A program made the position numbers and the translations under genes. A stretch of 64,000 bases of DNA, from assembly GCA_934096585.1 (NCBI GenBank), contig CAKOMG010000008.1, positions 50,660 to 114,659 of the forward strand, in the 5' to 3' direction. The stretch's first letter is position 1. Each line of letters starts with the position of its first letter. The notes under the pieces are model-generated. The model saw nothing but the letters and a program-made list of their open reading frames with translations. It was not told the origin of the DNA and ran no database searches. Of this stretch, positions 1-8,477 are shown in pieces. Origin of the DNA: an uncultured Bacilli bacterium. Its GTDB lineage: Bacteria; Bacillota_I; Bacilli_A; ML615J-28; CAG-698.

Positions 1-333
1 TGTACGAAGTTCATCAGCAACTTCTACTTCAACTATTCCTGCCATATTGATGAAAGTATAAATAACACCCATATAAAGTAATGCTAATAATATATATATT
101 CCAATATAAAGCCATGTTTTTTCAAATTGAGGGTTTTCTGAAAAGAAAACATCAATTACCTTTGAATTGACAATTGGAGTAACAATATCTAATGTAGCTA
201 GTATTATTACTGAAATAATCATTATAATAATATTCTTTTTTCTTTTAAATACTTTATGTAATATTTTCTTCCAAACACCAGCACTAAATTTTTCTTCTTG
301 TAACTCTTCTTGATATTCTTCCATATCTTCCAT
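1..333 (-). CDS. ABC exporter subunit, partial (cut by window edge)
   Basis: Only the first ~111 codons are visible; the gene runs off the left edge. The start ATG (331-333) overlaps the stop codon of the upstream ABC gene by one base (TAATG) and is preceded by AGGAGGTG. The protein begins with a Glu-rich cytosolic tail, then a basic stretch (KVFKRKKN) and a first membrane segment rich in Ile, followed by a second. This is the usual start of a type I ABC exporter half-transporter. Because the upstream partner has a degenerate ATP site, this subunit is expected to carry the catalytically competent Glu, as BmrD/YheH does beside BmrC/YheI in Bacillus. That part is inference, since its ATPase domain is outside the window. 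Confidence 0.8.
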   Translation of the reverse strand, partial: MEDMEEYQEELQEEKFSAGVWKKILHKVFKRKKNIIIMIISVIILATLDIVTPIVNSKVIDVFFSENPQFEKTWLYIGIYILLALLYMGVIYTFINMAGIVEVEVADELRT

Positions 334-2165
334 TATTCATTCACCTCCTTATCAACCATTTTCAAGAACTCACTTTCAAGTGCTCCTTGAATATCCCATA
401 AGGATTTATATAAACCTGGTTTATGAGCTAACTCTTCATGTGTACCAATTTCTGATACTTTACCTTTTTCTAAAACTATAATTTTATCTGCTTCTTTTGC
501 AGTTGTAATACGATGAGTGATAATAATAGATGTCATTTTTTCATCTCTTTGTTTTAAGGCATTACGAATTTGTAAATCTGTTTTTGTATCTAATGCACTT
601 AAACTATCGTCAAATATTATTATTGGTTTGTTTAATACTAGCATTCTAGCAATAGCAATACGTTGCTTTTGCCCACCTGATAGTGTTGCTCCCTTTTCAC
701 CAACTAATGTATTATAGCCTTTATCAAAAGATAAAATATCTTTATGAATAGCAGCTGTTTCTGCAGCTTGATAAATTGAATCTTCGTTTGAATTTGGTGT
801 TGCAATACTTATATTTTCATATATTGTTTTTGCATATAAAAATGGATCTTGCAAGATTATACCTATATTTTCTCTTACATAATGTTTTTCAATATCTTTT
901 AGTTCAACACCATCAATGGTTATACTACCTTTATCATAATCAAGCATTCTTACTAACATATTAACGATTGTTGACTTACCACTACCAGTTTTACCGACAA
1001 TAGCTATTGTTTCACCTGACTTAATTTCAAAACTAACATCATCTAATAAGTGTTTATCCGTATCATCAAATTTAAATGAAACATGATCAAATTTGATGTT
1101 TCCTGTTATAACTGGTTTTAATGTTCCGTTATTTTGGTATTCATCCGGTTTTGCAAGTATTTCATCAACTCTTCCTGCTGCTACTGTCGCTTTACCAAAA
1201 TCGCCAATTATTCTTCCTAAACTTCTAATTGGATATACAAGCATAGCAATATATTCAATACATACTACTATATCACCTGTTGATAATCCGGTTTTAGCAA
1301 GATATATGCAGTATCCAATTGTTGCGGCATATTGAAGTAAAGTCATTCCATCACTAAATCCCCAATACATCGCCATTGCATGATTTAATTTAAAACTTTC
1401 AGTTTTAAATTTTTTACTTTTCTTATTAAATTTATCTATTTCATATTTTTCTCTAGCAAATGCTTTAACAACACGTACACCATTAACACTTTCTTGAAGT
1501 GCTATTGTCATATCAGATTCATATTCTTCTACTTCTTCAAACTTCTTTTTAACATATCTAAAGTAAATAAAGCTTGTTGAAACAGTAATTGGTAATACAC
1601 ATAATGTAATAAACATAATATTTATATTAATGTTTGCCATTTGCAATGCACCTGCAACAAATGATGCAAAAATATACAAAATTTCTGGCAATTGTGTACT
1701 TATGAAACTTTTGATTGTGTCAATATCCGATGTACATCTTTGAATTAAATCTCCTGTATCTACGGAGCTATGATATGAGTATGATAAATTCTGAATATGA
1801 TTATAAAGTTTGGTACGCATATCATATGCTATTCCTTCAGCAAACATTCCTTTTAATGTTCCGTTTAAGAACATTAATGCTCCTCGAATCAATTGATAAA
1901 TTACAAGCACTACACCAACTGCTAATACACTTTCTAAACCTTCAAATGAAGCAAAGAAATTAATTAAAAATTGGGGTAAAGTATTTGAAGCATCAGGGTT
2001 GGGTTCAAGAACATAATCAAATACATATTTTATAAATTGAGGAACATAGGAATATGTAACTGGGACTACGATTGTTATAATCATAATCATAATAAGTAAG
2101 ACCAAATGTGGTTTTGCCCATTTAAATAATTTGGACAAACTACTTTTGGATTTTTTTCTTTCCAT
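333..2165 (-). CDS. ABC exporter half-transporter, BmrC/YheI-like, degenerate ATP site
   Basis: A 610-residue fusion of a six-helix transmembrane domain (about residues 15-330) and an ATPase domain. Walker A GKTGSGKST lies at 391-399, the signature LSGGQ at 495-499 and Walker B IIIFDD ends at D519-D520. The residue after the Walker B Asp is Asp520 rather than the catalytic Glu. This is the mark of the non-canonical subunit in heterodimeric exporters such as BmrCD. The partner gene starts in the stop codon of this one, so the two are translationally coupled and probably form one exporter at the membrane. Substrates (drugs, lipids or peptides) cannot be read from the sequence. RBS AGGAGG precedes the ATG. 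Confidence 0.9.
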   Translation of the reverse strand: MERKKSKSSLSKLFKWAKPHLVLLIMIMIITIVVPVTYSYVPQFIKYVFDYVLEPNPDASNTLPQFLINFFASFEGLESVLAVGVVLVIYQLIRGALMFLNGTLKGMFAEGIAYDMRTKLYNHIQNLSYSYHSSVDTGDLIQRCTSDIDTIKSFISTQLPEILYIFASFVAGALQMANININIMFITLCVLPITVSTSFIYFRYVKKKFEEVEEYESDMTIALQESVNGVRVVKAFAREKYEIDKFNKKSKKFKTESFKLNHAMAMYWGFSDGMTLLQYAATIGYCIYLAKTGLSTGDIVVCIEYIAMLVYPIRSLGRIIGDFGKATVAAGRVDEILAKPDEYQNNGTLKPVITGNIKFDHVSFKFDDTDKHLLDDVSFEIKSGETIAIVGKTGSGKSTIVNMLVRMLDYDKGSITIDGVELKDIEKHYVRENIGIILQDPFLYAKTIYENISIATPNSNEDSIYQAAETAAIHKDILSFDKGYNTLVGEKGATLSGGQKQRIAIARMLVLNKPIIIFDDSLSALDTKTDLQIRNALKQRDEKMTSIIITHRITTAKEADKIIVLEKGKVSEIGTHEELAHKPGLYKSLWDIQGALESEFLKMVDKEVNE

Positions 2166-2223
2166 ATTCTACCTCCTAACTAAATGCATAAGCATTTAGA
2201 CGATTATATCATATAAAGTATTT

Positions 2224-2253
2224 AAAAGCAAGAAGTAATTGTTTACCTCTTGC
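2224..2253 (-). terminator. Intrinsic terminator overlapping the end of the DedA gene
   Basis: On the minus strand GCAAGAGGTAA, loop ACAA, TTACTTCTTGC, then a short U run. The stop codon TAA of the DedA gene forms the top of the 5' arm. Confidence 0.75.
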
Positions 2254-2791
2254 ACTTAACACATTCTTTGAGTAATATTACTGATATAATTAATATTGTA
2301 ACTATCATTATATCTTTAATTTTATCTATTACCATTATTATATAATCAATGTTATTTGCGAATGCATATCCTAATATAATAAGAAAAGAATTATAAATAA
2401 AAATGCCAATAAATGAATAAATAAAAAACTTTAGAAATTTTTGTTTATTTATTCCTGATACTAAGGAAATATAAATTCTAACTATTGGAATAAACCTTCC
2501 AATTAAAACTGATATGTTTTGATGTTTTTCATAATAATCAAATGCCTTTAAAATCTTTTTTGATTTTATGTTTTCTTTTTTAATTCTCTTTCCTATTATA
2601 TATAATATTATAGATGCAATGAATGATATGCAATTTATAATAACAATATTCCATAGGCTAAAATGATAATCATTTAAATAGCAACCAAATAATGGCATTA
2701 TTATTTCACAAGGAATTGGAATTCCTAAAAATGTAAAAAAGGTGACAATATAAAAAAATAAAAAACCATACTTTTCAATTAATATATTCAT
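2243..2791 (-). CDS. DedA-family membrane protein
   Basis: A 182-residue polytopic membrane protein with about five hydrophobic segments and the DedA/SNARE-associated signature GRFIPIVR at residues 98-105, followed by SLVSGI. DedA proteins act in membrane lipid flipping and envelope homeostasis. The characteristic early glycine/proline-rich re-entrant region (LGIPIPCEIIMPLFG) is present at 22-36. No strong Shine-Dalgarno is visible upstream (the region is AT-rich). It stands alone, ending in a terminator that overlaps its own stop codon. Family assignment is firm; the substrate is unknown. Confidence 0.85.
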   Translation of the reverse strand: MNILIEKYGFLFFYIVTFFTFLGIPIPCEIIMPLFGCYLNDYHFSLWNIVIINCISFIASIILYIIGKRIKKENIKSKKILKAFDYYEKHQNISVLIGRFIPIVRIYISLVSGINKQKFLKFFIYSFIGIFIYNSFLIILGYAFANNIDYIIMVIDKIKDIMIVTILIISVILLKECVKCKR

Positions 2792-2824
2792 AATTAATTA
2801 TATGTATGGTTTTTATTTTTATTA

Positions 2825-3490
2825 TTAAATTATTTTATATACAAACCTTGGACCTTCTAATCCATTTATACCAAGTGGAATAAATCCACATTTTTCAAGC
2901 ACTCTTTGAGAAGCCTTATTATTTGGATCTGTTTCAGCTTCAATTCTTTTAGCGCCTTCTTTTAATGCCCATTCAATAATTTTATTTACTGCTTCGGTTC
3001 CATATCCTTTGTTTTGATATTTACTGGTAATTCCATATCCTACTTCAACTGTTTTATCATCCGAAATTCCTTTAAAACATAAGTCCCCAATAGTAGTTCC
3101 ATTTTTTAATTTAATATTCCAAGCTATATACCATTGTTGTAATGCAGGATATTTAGTAGCACCATCTAACATTTCTTTATATGCTTTTTTTAATTCTTTA
3201 TCTTTTGTTTTTAAGATTAAATTTTTCATTTCTTGGATTGTTAAAGGATATATTATTAGTCTTTTTGTTTCAAGTAATATATTTAATTCACGTTTATGAA
3301 ATTTGATTATTTCTTCTTTTAGTGAAATCTTTGTTATTTCATAACCATAATTGATTAATTCGTATTTATATTTTAAAAATAAATGATCAATTTTGTTATC
3401 CGTTATATTTTGTATATCTTTAAAAGATAATGTATAATCCTCTTGATTATTGTTTTTAAAATATTCAAAAAGTTTATTATATTTACTCAT
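2825..3490 (-). CDS. GNAT N-acetyltransferase with an extra N-terminal domain
   Basis: 221 residues in two parts. Residues 1-70 (KYNKLFEYF...LSFKDI) resemble the small DUF7662-type domain, which usually stands alone or is fused to nucleic-acid-related proteins. Residues 71-221 form a RimJ/RimL-type acetyltransferase: RLIIYPLT start, KNGTTIGDLCF strand, acetyl-CoA loop YQNKGYGTEAV, and the C-terminal PNNKASQRVLEKCGF motif. The enzyme would transfer acetyl from acetyl-CoA to an amine; the acceptor is unknown. The DUF7662 resemblance is by pattern only. Weak RBS (TAGGGT). Not clearly in an operon with its neighbours. Confidence 0.8.
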   Translation of the reverse strand: MSKYNKLFEYFKNNNQEDYTLSFKDIQNITDNKIDHLFLKYKYELINYGYEITKISLKEEIIKFHKRELNILLETKRLIIYPLTIQEMKNLILKTKDKELKKAYKEMLDGATKYPALQQWYIAWNIKLKNGTTIGDLCFKGISDDKTVEVGYGITSKYQNKGYGTEAVNKIIEWALKEGAKRIEAETDPNNKASQRVLEKCGFIPLGINGLEGPRFVYKII

Positions 3491-3534
3491 TTTTTTTACC
3501 CTACACTATTTTATCATATTTTAAATTATTTTAA

Positions 3535-3661
3535 AAGTATAAAATACACTTCCTAAGAAGTGTATTCATTAAAGATATTCAGCATACCTAGCAAACCTGT
3601 AATAACCGTATTCAGCAATAAATCCAGCTATAGTTTTATTAGAATTCTTTTTGCTAGCTTT
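3535..3661 (-). ncRNA. Candidate small RNA (~120 nt), unknown family
   Basis: A promoter with TTTACA, 17-nt spacer and TATAAT (extended -10) points into a transcript ended by the hairpin at 3543-3566. Start of transcription is expected near 3660. A 31-codon ORF (3664 to 3569, beginning MKASKKNS and ending FARYAEYL) spans most of it. Its ATG lies only three bases past the -10 box, so it would be at or upstream of the RNA 5' end, and there is no ribosome binding site. The 5' CTAGCAAA can pair with TTTGCTAG 60 nt later, giving a long-range stem. I favour a structured RNA over a translated peptide. I do not recognise the family. Confidence 0.5.
3543..3566 (-). terminator. Hairpin terminator of the 3.6 kb small RNA
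   Basis: AATACACTTC, loop, GAAGTGTATT, followed on the minus strand by TTTATACTTTT. It differs from the terminator at 3731-3754 by a single loop base, so the two are probably duplicates. Confidence 0.65.
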
Positions 3662-3666
3662 CATTT

Positions 3667-3695
3667 ATTATATCATTAATCCGGTAAAATGTAAA
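3667..3695 (-). promoter_or_regulatory. Sigma-A promoter of the 3.6 kb small RNA
   Basis: On the minus strand TTTACA (3695-3690), a 17-nt spacer, then TGA-TATAAT (-10 at 3672-3667), an extended -10 promoter. Confidence 0.75.
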
Positions 3696-3730
3696 GTAAA
3701 GGCTGTACAGTTTATACGACATGTACAAAA

Positions 3731-3754
3731 AATACACTTCCTACGAAGTGTATT
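3731..3754 (-). terminator. Terminator after the LRR lipoprotein
   Basis: AATACACTTC-CTAC-GAAGTGTATT with a run of U on the minus strand (plus-strand A at 3727-3732), just downstream of the lipoprotein gene. Confidence 0.75.
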
Positions 3755-3766
3755 CCTATATCATAT

Positions 3767-4600
3767 TTATCCCCAAATAACTTTAGTTCCACCATTCCAA
3801 TCTCTATTCCAAGTTTGTGGACGTCTAGATAATTCACATGTTATTGTTAAATTACTGCACCCAATAAATGCATCGTTACCAATTGATTCAACATTTTTAG
3901 AAATTGTAAGTTTTGATAAAGATGTGCAATTTGCAAATGCATAACTTCCAATTTTTGAAAGATTAGTAGGTAATGTAAAATCTTCTAATTTTTCACAATT
4001 ATAAAATGCATATCTTGTAATTTCTTTTACATTTTCCATACCATGTACAACTTTTAAGTTTTTGGCTTTATAAAAGCATGAACCTTCTATAATTGTAATA
4101 TTACTATTTAATGTTACTTCTTCTAAATATTTATTGTTTTCAAAAGCAAAATAACCTAAACTTTGAACAGTACTTGGTAACTCATATTTTTTATTATTTA
4201 AACTAGACGGATAACAAACTAATTCTGTCATATCAATATTATAAAGAACATTATCTTTACTAATATAACTTTTATTATTTTTATCAACAGTAATTTTCTT
4301 TAAGTTAACACAATTAGAAAATACATACCATCCCATTACTTCAATATTTTTACCAATGTAAATTGATTCCATTTGGCTATTTTCTAATGCGGAAGTATCA
4401 AGTTCAGTAACTGGTAAACCATTATATTCATCAGGAATTTTACGATTATAATAATCATCTTCAAATCCAACAATAGCATAGCTTTTGCCATCGTTAATTA
4501 AATTATAAATAAAGCCTTCTTCACTGTATTGTGTATTAGTTGTACAACCAACTAATAAAAACATTACAAACAATATTAATATTATTTCAATTTTTTTCAT
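3767..4600 (-). CDS. Surface lipoprotein with BspA-type leucine-rich repeats
   Basis: 277 residues. The N-terminus has a lipoprotein signal with lipobox LVGC (Cys19). The rest contains LRR_5/BspA-like repeats of ~23 residues (patterns such as AFENNKYLEEVTLNSNITIIEGSCFYK, split over residues 150-190, and YAFANCTSLSKLTI near 218-231). Such repeats in gut Firmicutes act in adhesion or protein binding at the cell surface. It starts four bases after the LarA stop, so it is likely co-transcribed with the organic-acid operon even though its role looks unrelated. It ends in a clear terminator. Confidence 0.85.
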   Translation of the reverse strand: MKKIEIILILFVMFLLVGCTTNTQYSEEGFIYNLINDGKSYAIVGFEDDYYNRKIPDEYNGLPVTELDTSALENSQMESIYIGKNIEVMGWYVFSNCVNLKKITVDKNNKSYISKDNVLYNIDMTELVCYPSSLNNKKYELPSTVQSLGYFAFENNKYLEEVTLNSNITIIEGSCFYKAKNLKVVHGMENVKEITRYAFYNCEKLEDFTLPTNLSKIGSYAFANCTSLSKLTISKNVESIGNDAFIGCSNLTITCELSRRPQTWNRDWNGGTKVIWG

Positions 4601-4604
4601 TTTT

Positions 4605-5879
4605 TTACTTGAATATTACACTTATTCCATCCGGAATAACTGTCACTAATTTATCCTTTCCAACTATATTATATGCCTTTTCTAATGCTTCATCAATTGT
4701 ATAAGCATGTTTTATATGCATATCTGTAATGATTTTAGGATCACATTTATCAGTAACAATTATAACAGTAGCTTTGCATAAAATTCTTGCTAATATCTGT
4801 GCTTCCCATTGATCAAATTCTGTATTTTCTGGAGCTACATCATTTAATTTTTGATAAGCATCATGAGCATCTTTACTATCTGCAAGCAAATGATAAAAGA
4901 AATCTCCACCTGTTCCATCAGCGCATGAAGAACAAATAATGATAACTCCACCCTCATTTACACATGCTTCACCTGCAGTCATACCTTTAACAGTTTGATA
5001 AATGTTTTGGTCAAGTGGATAGCCACCATTTGTTGTGATGACAATATCAGAATGAATTGGTTCCACTTGTGCAATTTCTTTAACTAAATTACATCCATGT
5101 GCATGGGCATCTTCTAGATCTCCCGCGAATGCTTTTATTATTTTTTTCTCTCCATTTATTACTACATTTAAAATAAATTGTAAATTAACTTGTTTAGCCG
5201 CAAAAAGCATATCTCTATGAATTGGATTATCCTTTAAGTTACCAGCTCTAGAATATTTTGATGCAATAAATCTAGCATTGTGATTCCATAATACCGTTTT
5301 TTTAGAAGCAATACCTGGTAATACTGATTTTCTTCCTCCGGAAAATCCCGCAAAGAAATGAGGTTCAATAAAGCCTTCACTCATTAGAAAATCACATTCA
5401 TCCACAAGCTTATTTACCCATAATTCTCCACCTGATGGTAAAATACCTTTAAAAGTCATTTCTTTATCATCATAGGCATTATGGATAACAATTTCTTCTT
5501 CAGTAACTATTTTTTCACCATACTTATTAACTAACTCTTCATGAGTTGTTGGTCTATGCATACCTGTTGCAATAAGTATTGTAATTTTGATATCTTTATT
5601 ATATTTTCTTATTTCTTCTAATATTATAGGCATTGTAATATGACTTGGAACAGGTCTAGTATGATCACTCGATATAACTACAACATGTTTCTTATCTTTA
5701 CAAAGAACAGATAAAGATAGAGAATTAATTGGATTTTCTAAAGCATCTCTTACTAATTCTTGTTCTGTTTTATCAACCTTATAGCTTTCAGTTTTAGAAA
5801 CAAGTACACCCGCAATTTTTTCTTCTTCTATGTTTAAATCGATATGTCCTTTATAAAAAGGTAATTTAATATTTTTCAT
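4605..5879 (-). CDS. larA: LarA-family nickel-dependent racemase (lactate, possibly malate)
   Basis: 424 residues, the length of Lactiplantibacillus LarA, and every catalytic position matches its numbering: D72-H73-T74-R75, H108 (GMHRP), H174 (EPHFFAG), K184 (GGRKSV, the residue linked to the nickel-pincer nucleotide), H200 (WNHN), Y294, Q295 and K298. It should interconvert the D and L forms of a 2-hydroxy acid by hydride transfer. Lactate is the founding substrate, but LarA homologues acting on malate are known, and here it follows an Ldh2-type malate/lactate dehydrogenase and malic enzyme. No cofactor genes larB, larC or larE are in the window. RBS AAGGATG. Confidence 0.88.
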   Translation of the reverse strand: MKNIKLPFYKGHIDLNIEEEKIAGVLVSKTESYKVDKTEQELVRDALENPINSLSLSVLCKDKKHVVVISSDHTRPVPSHITMPIILEEIRKYNKDIKITILIATGMHRPTTHEELVNKYGEKIVTEEEIVIHNAYDDKEMTFKGILPSGGELWVNKLVDECDFLMSEGFIEPHFFAGFSGGRKSVLPGIASKKTVLWNHNARFIASKYSRAGNLKDNPIHRDMLFAAKQVNLQFILNVVINGEKKIIKAFAGDLEDAHAHGCNLVKEIAQVEPIHSDIVITTNGGYPLDQNIYQTVKGMTAGEACVNEGGVIIICSSCADGTGGDFFYHLLADSKDAHDAYQKLNDVAPENTEFDQWEAQILARILCKATVIIVTDKCDPKIITDMHIKHAYTIDEALEKAYNIVGKDKLVTVIPDGISVIFK

Positions 5880-5903
5880 TTTTTACATCCTTTTTAAAAT
5901 ATA

Positions 5904-5928
5904 AGAGTGTGCAGAAATTGCACACTCT
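5904..5928. terminator. Strong hairpin between malic enzyme and larA
   Basis: AGAGTGTGCA-GAAAT-TGCACACTCT, perfect 10-bp stem. On the plus strand a good U run follows; on the minus strand, the direction of the genes, the U run is weak (TATATTTT). It probably attenuates or protects mRNA between the two genes rather than fully stopping transcription. Confidence 0.6.
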
Positions 5929-5934
5929 TTTTTA

Positions 5935-7116
5935 TTAGATTCTAGCAATTCCTTGTTCACGAGCAACTCTTCCAACTTCTTTTGCAACTACTGAACATAC
6001 ACGTTTATCAAATGGAGATGGAATAATATAATCTTCATTTAATTCTTCAGGTGTTACAAGTGAAGCAATTGCACGGCTTGCTGCCATCTTCATTTCTTCA
6101 GTTATATTCTTAGCTCTTACGTCTAATGCACCTCTAAAGATACCAGGGAATACTAATACATTATTAATTTGGTTAGGGAAATCACTTCTACCAGTAGCAA
6201 CAACTCTTGCACCACCTTGTTTGGCAAGATCAGGCATAATTTCTGGAGTTGGATTTGCCATAGCAAAGATGATAGGATCTTTAGCCATTGTTTGAACCAT
6301 TTCAGGAGTAACAAGATTTGGAGCAGAAACACCAACAAATACATCTTTATCTTTGATAATTTCTTTTAGTGGTCCTCTTTGCTTATTTTTATTTGTTACT
6401 TCAGCCATAGCTTTTTGAGCAGGATTCATCCATTCTTCACCTGGTGCTAATGCTCCTTGTTTATCAACAAGTACTACATCGCCAACACCAAATTGTAACA
6501 TTAATTTACAAATTGAAATACCAGCAGAACCAGCACCATTGATAACAACACGTGCATCTTCCATTTTCTTTCCAACTACTTTTAAAGCATTGATTAAACC
6601 AGCACATACAACGATTGCTGTACCATGTTGATCATCATGAAATACTGGAATATCTAGTTCTTCTTTTAATCTTCTTTCAACTTCAAAACATCTTGGAGCA
6701 GAAATATCTTCTAGATTGATACCACCAAATGATGGTGCAATTCTTTTTACAGTTTCTACGATTTCATCTACATCTTTAGTATCTAAACAAATAGGAAATG
6801 CATCAACATTTGCAAACTCTTTGAATAAAATTGATTTACCTTCCATAACTGGCATAGCAGCAAGTGGTCCAATATCTCCTAGTCCTAATACAGCAGTTCC
6901 ATCACTTACTACAGCAACTAAATTTCCTTTAGCAGTGTATTTATAAACATCATCTGGATTTGCATGAATTTTTCTACAAGGTTCAGCAACACCTGGAGTG
7001 TATGCTAAAGACAACTCTTCTTTATTTGTAACTGGTACTTTTGATATAACTTCTACTTTACCATGATTCTTTTCATGAAGTTCTAGACTTCTTTCATATA
7101 CTGTTTTTTCAGCCAT
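5935..7116 (-). CDS. NAD(P)-dependent malic enzyme
   Basis: 393 residues, the short bacterial form without a phosphotransacetylase domain. It decarboxylates malate to pyruvate in the cytosol. Visible signatures: LAYTPGVAEPC near residue 37, metal and substrate region EGKSILFKEFANVDAFP, DDQHGTAIV, and the dinucleotide fold INGAGSAGISI near 190. It sits between an Ldh2-type dehydrogenase and LarA, all on one strand, so the cluster can feed malate or lactate into pyruvate. With ATP-type PEP carboxykinase at 55-57 kb the cell has both routes between C3 and C4 acids. RBS GGAAGAGG. Confidence 0.92.
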   Translation of the reverse strand: MAEKTVYERSLELHEKNHGKVEVISKVPVTNKEELSLAYTPGVAEPCRKIHANPDDVYKYTAKGNLVAVVSDGTAVLGLGDIGPLAAMPVMEGKSILFKEFANVDAFPICLDTKDVDEIVETVKRIAPSFGGINLEDISAPRCFEVERRLKEELDIPVFHDDQHGTAIVVCAGLINALKVVGKKMEDARVVINGAGSAGISICKLMLQFGVGDVVLVDKQGALAPGEEWMNPAQKAMAEVTNKNKQRGPLKEIIKDKDVFVGVSAPNLVTPEMVQTMAKDPIIFAMANPTPEIMPDLAKQGGARVVATGRSDFPNQINNVLVFPGIFRGALDVRAKNITEEMKMAASRAIASLVTPEELNEDYIIPSPFDKRVCSVVAKEVGRVAREQGIARI

Positions 7117-7131
7117 TTTGATTACCTCTTC

Positions 7132-8256
7132 CTAATATGCACTCTTAAATTTATTGTTTCCTTCTACATCGAAGTCACCAAAATATTTTTTATAATCCAT
7201 ACCTAAATATTTAGCCATGTCAATCATTTCTCTTACAGTGTTTTCATTTACAGGAATGCCTTCTTTTTTAACTCTTTCGATTGAAAGCATTTCTTTTTCA
7301 CCATGTGTATAAATTCTTTCAGCTCCATTAGCTTTTGGACTTTCACGTAATTCTTCTAAATATTCACTGAAATGTTTTTTGATTGCTTCAGCGTCCCCGA
7401 AGAATGCTGGATTGATTGCCATAAATCCATGGCAAATTCCTGAGAATCCATTTTGCATTGTATGTGCAGATGTTACACCTTGTGATAAAATTGAAGAGAA
7501 TAATTCGCAAAGCATACCATATCCATATCCTTTATGTCCACCTAATAATTCAGTGTCTCCTCCTAGTGGAACAATACCACCACCTTCATGAGCTTTAATG
7601 TTTCCTAATACTTCTGTTGCATTATTAGATGAAACACCATCTTTATTTACTGCCCATCCAGTTGGAATTGGTTCACCTTTCTTATTATATATTTCAAGTT
7701 TTCCACGAGTTACAACAGTAGTTGATGCATCAAAAAAGAATGGGTAAGGTTCAGCTGGTGCACAACATGCAATTGGGTTAGAACCTAACATTGCTTTTTT
7801 ACCAAATGTTGGGACCATAATAGCTTCTGAGTTTGTGCAAGAGAATCCAATTAATCCTTGATCCATTGCCATTCTTGCATAGTATCCAGCAATACCATAG
7901 TGATTTGAGTTTTTAACTGTTACAATACCAACTCCACTTTTCTTAGCTTTTTCAATTGCCATTTCCATAGCTTTGTGTCCTAATAATTGACCCATACCTG
8001 AATGACCATCAATTACAGCACTAATTGGTGTTTCAAATACTACTTCTGGTTTTGCATCAATTTTGATTAAACCACTTTCAATTCCTTTATGATATCTAAC
8101 TAAACGTTGCATACCATGTGATTCAATTCCAAAGTCATCAGACATTAAAAGAACGTCTGTAATGATTCTACTTTCATCATTTGTAAATCCAAACTTTTGG
8201 AATGCCTCCATACAAAACTTGTCTAATAAATCATGTGAATAATTAATATAAGCCAT
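7132..8256 (-). CDS. Malate/lactate dehydrogenase, Ldh2/YlbC family
   Basis: 374 residues. Family signatures: DDFGIESHGMQRL (about 51-63, with the catalytic His), VIDGHSGMGQLLG, VKNSNHYGIAGYYA, TNSEAIMVPTFGKKAMLGSNP and GHKGYGYGM. The family uses NAD(P) in a fold unrelated to classical LDH/MDH and oxidises 2-hydroxy acids such as malate, lactate or sulfolactate. It is the first gene of the operon with malic enzyme and LarA behind a clear sigma-A promoter. The pairing suggests malate, but the exact substrate is not set by the sequence. RBS AGGAAAT. Confidence 0.88.
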   Translation of the reverse strand: MAYINYSHDLLDKFCMEAFQKFGFTNDESRIITDVLLMSDDFGIESHGMQRLVRYHKGIESGLIKIDAKPEVVFETPISAVIDGHSGMGQLLGHKAMEMAIEKAKKSGVGIVTVKNSNHYGIAGYYARMAMDQGLIGFSCTNSEAIMVPTFGKKAMLGSNPIACCAPAEPYPFFFDASTTVVTRGKLEIYNKKGEPIPTGWAVNKDGVSSNNATEVLGNIKAHEGGGIVPLGGDTELLGGHKGYGYGMLCELFSSILSQGVTSAHTMQNGFSGICHGFMAINPAFFGDAEAIKKHFSEYLEELRESPKANGAERIYTHGEKEMLSIERVKKEGIPVNENTVREMIDMAKYLGMDYKKYFGDFDVEGNNKFKSAY

Positions 8257-8294
8257 AAATCTAATTTCCTTTCTATATATTAATTTATAATTCT

Positions 8295-8323
8295 ATTATA
8301 TCATTTATTTAATACATTAGCAA
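8295..8323 (-). promoter_or_regulatory. Sigma-A promoter of the malate/lactate operon
   Basis: Minus strand TTGCTA, 17-nt spacer, TGA-TATAAT (-10 at 8300-8295), 39 bases before the ATG. Confidence 0.75.
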
Positions 8324-8410
8324 ACATATTTTTAATTTTATTTAATGTTAGTTTATAGTTAGATTATTTTATTGTAATCGAGTTCTATAAGTATTCTTAT
8401 TTTATAATTA

Positions 8411-8456
8411 TATATAAAATTATATATCATATATAAAATTATATATCATATATAAT
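8411..8456. repeat. 19-bp AT-rich tandem repeat, about 2.4 copies
   Basis: Unit TATATAAAATTATATATCA at 8411-8429 and 8430-8448, then a partial copy. It lies where the start of the HEPN remnant should be. Confidence 0.8.
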
Positions 8457-8477
8457 AAGAAATATTATTTAAAATTT

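Noticed and set aside
6153..6369. Open frames antisense to malic enzyme
   Set aside because: Shadow frames of a well-conserved gene, no RBS and no family features.
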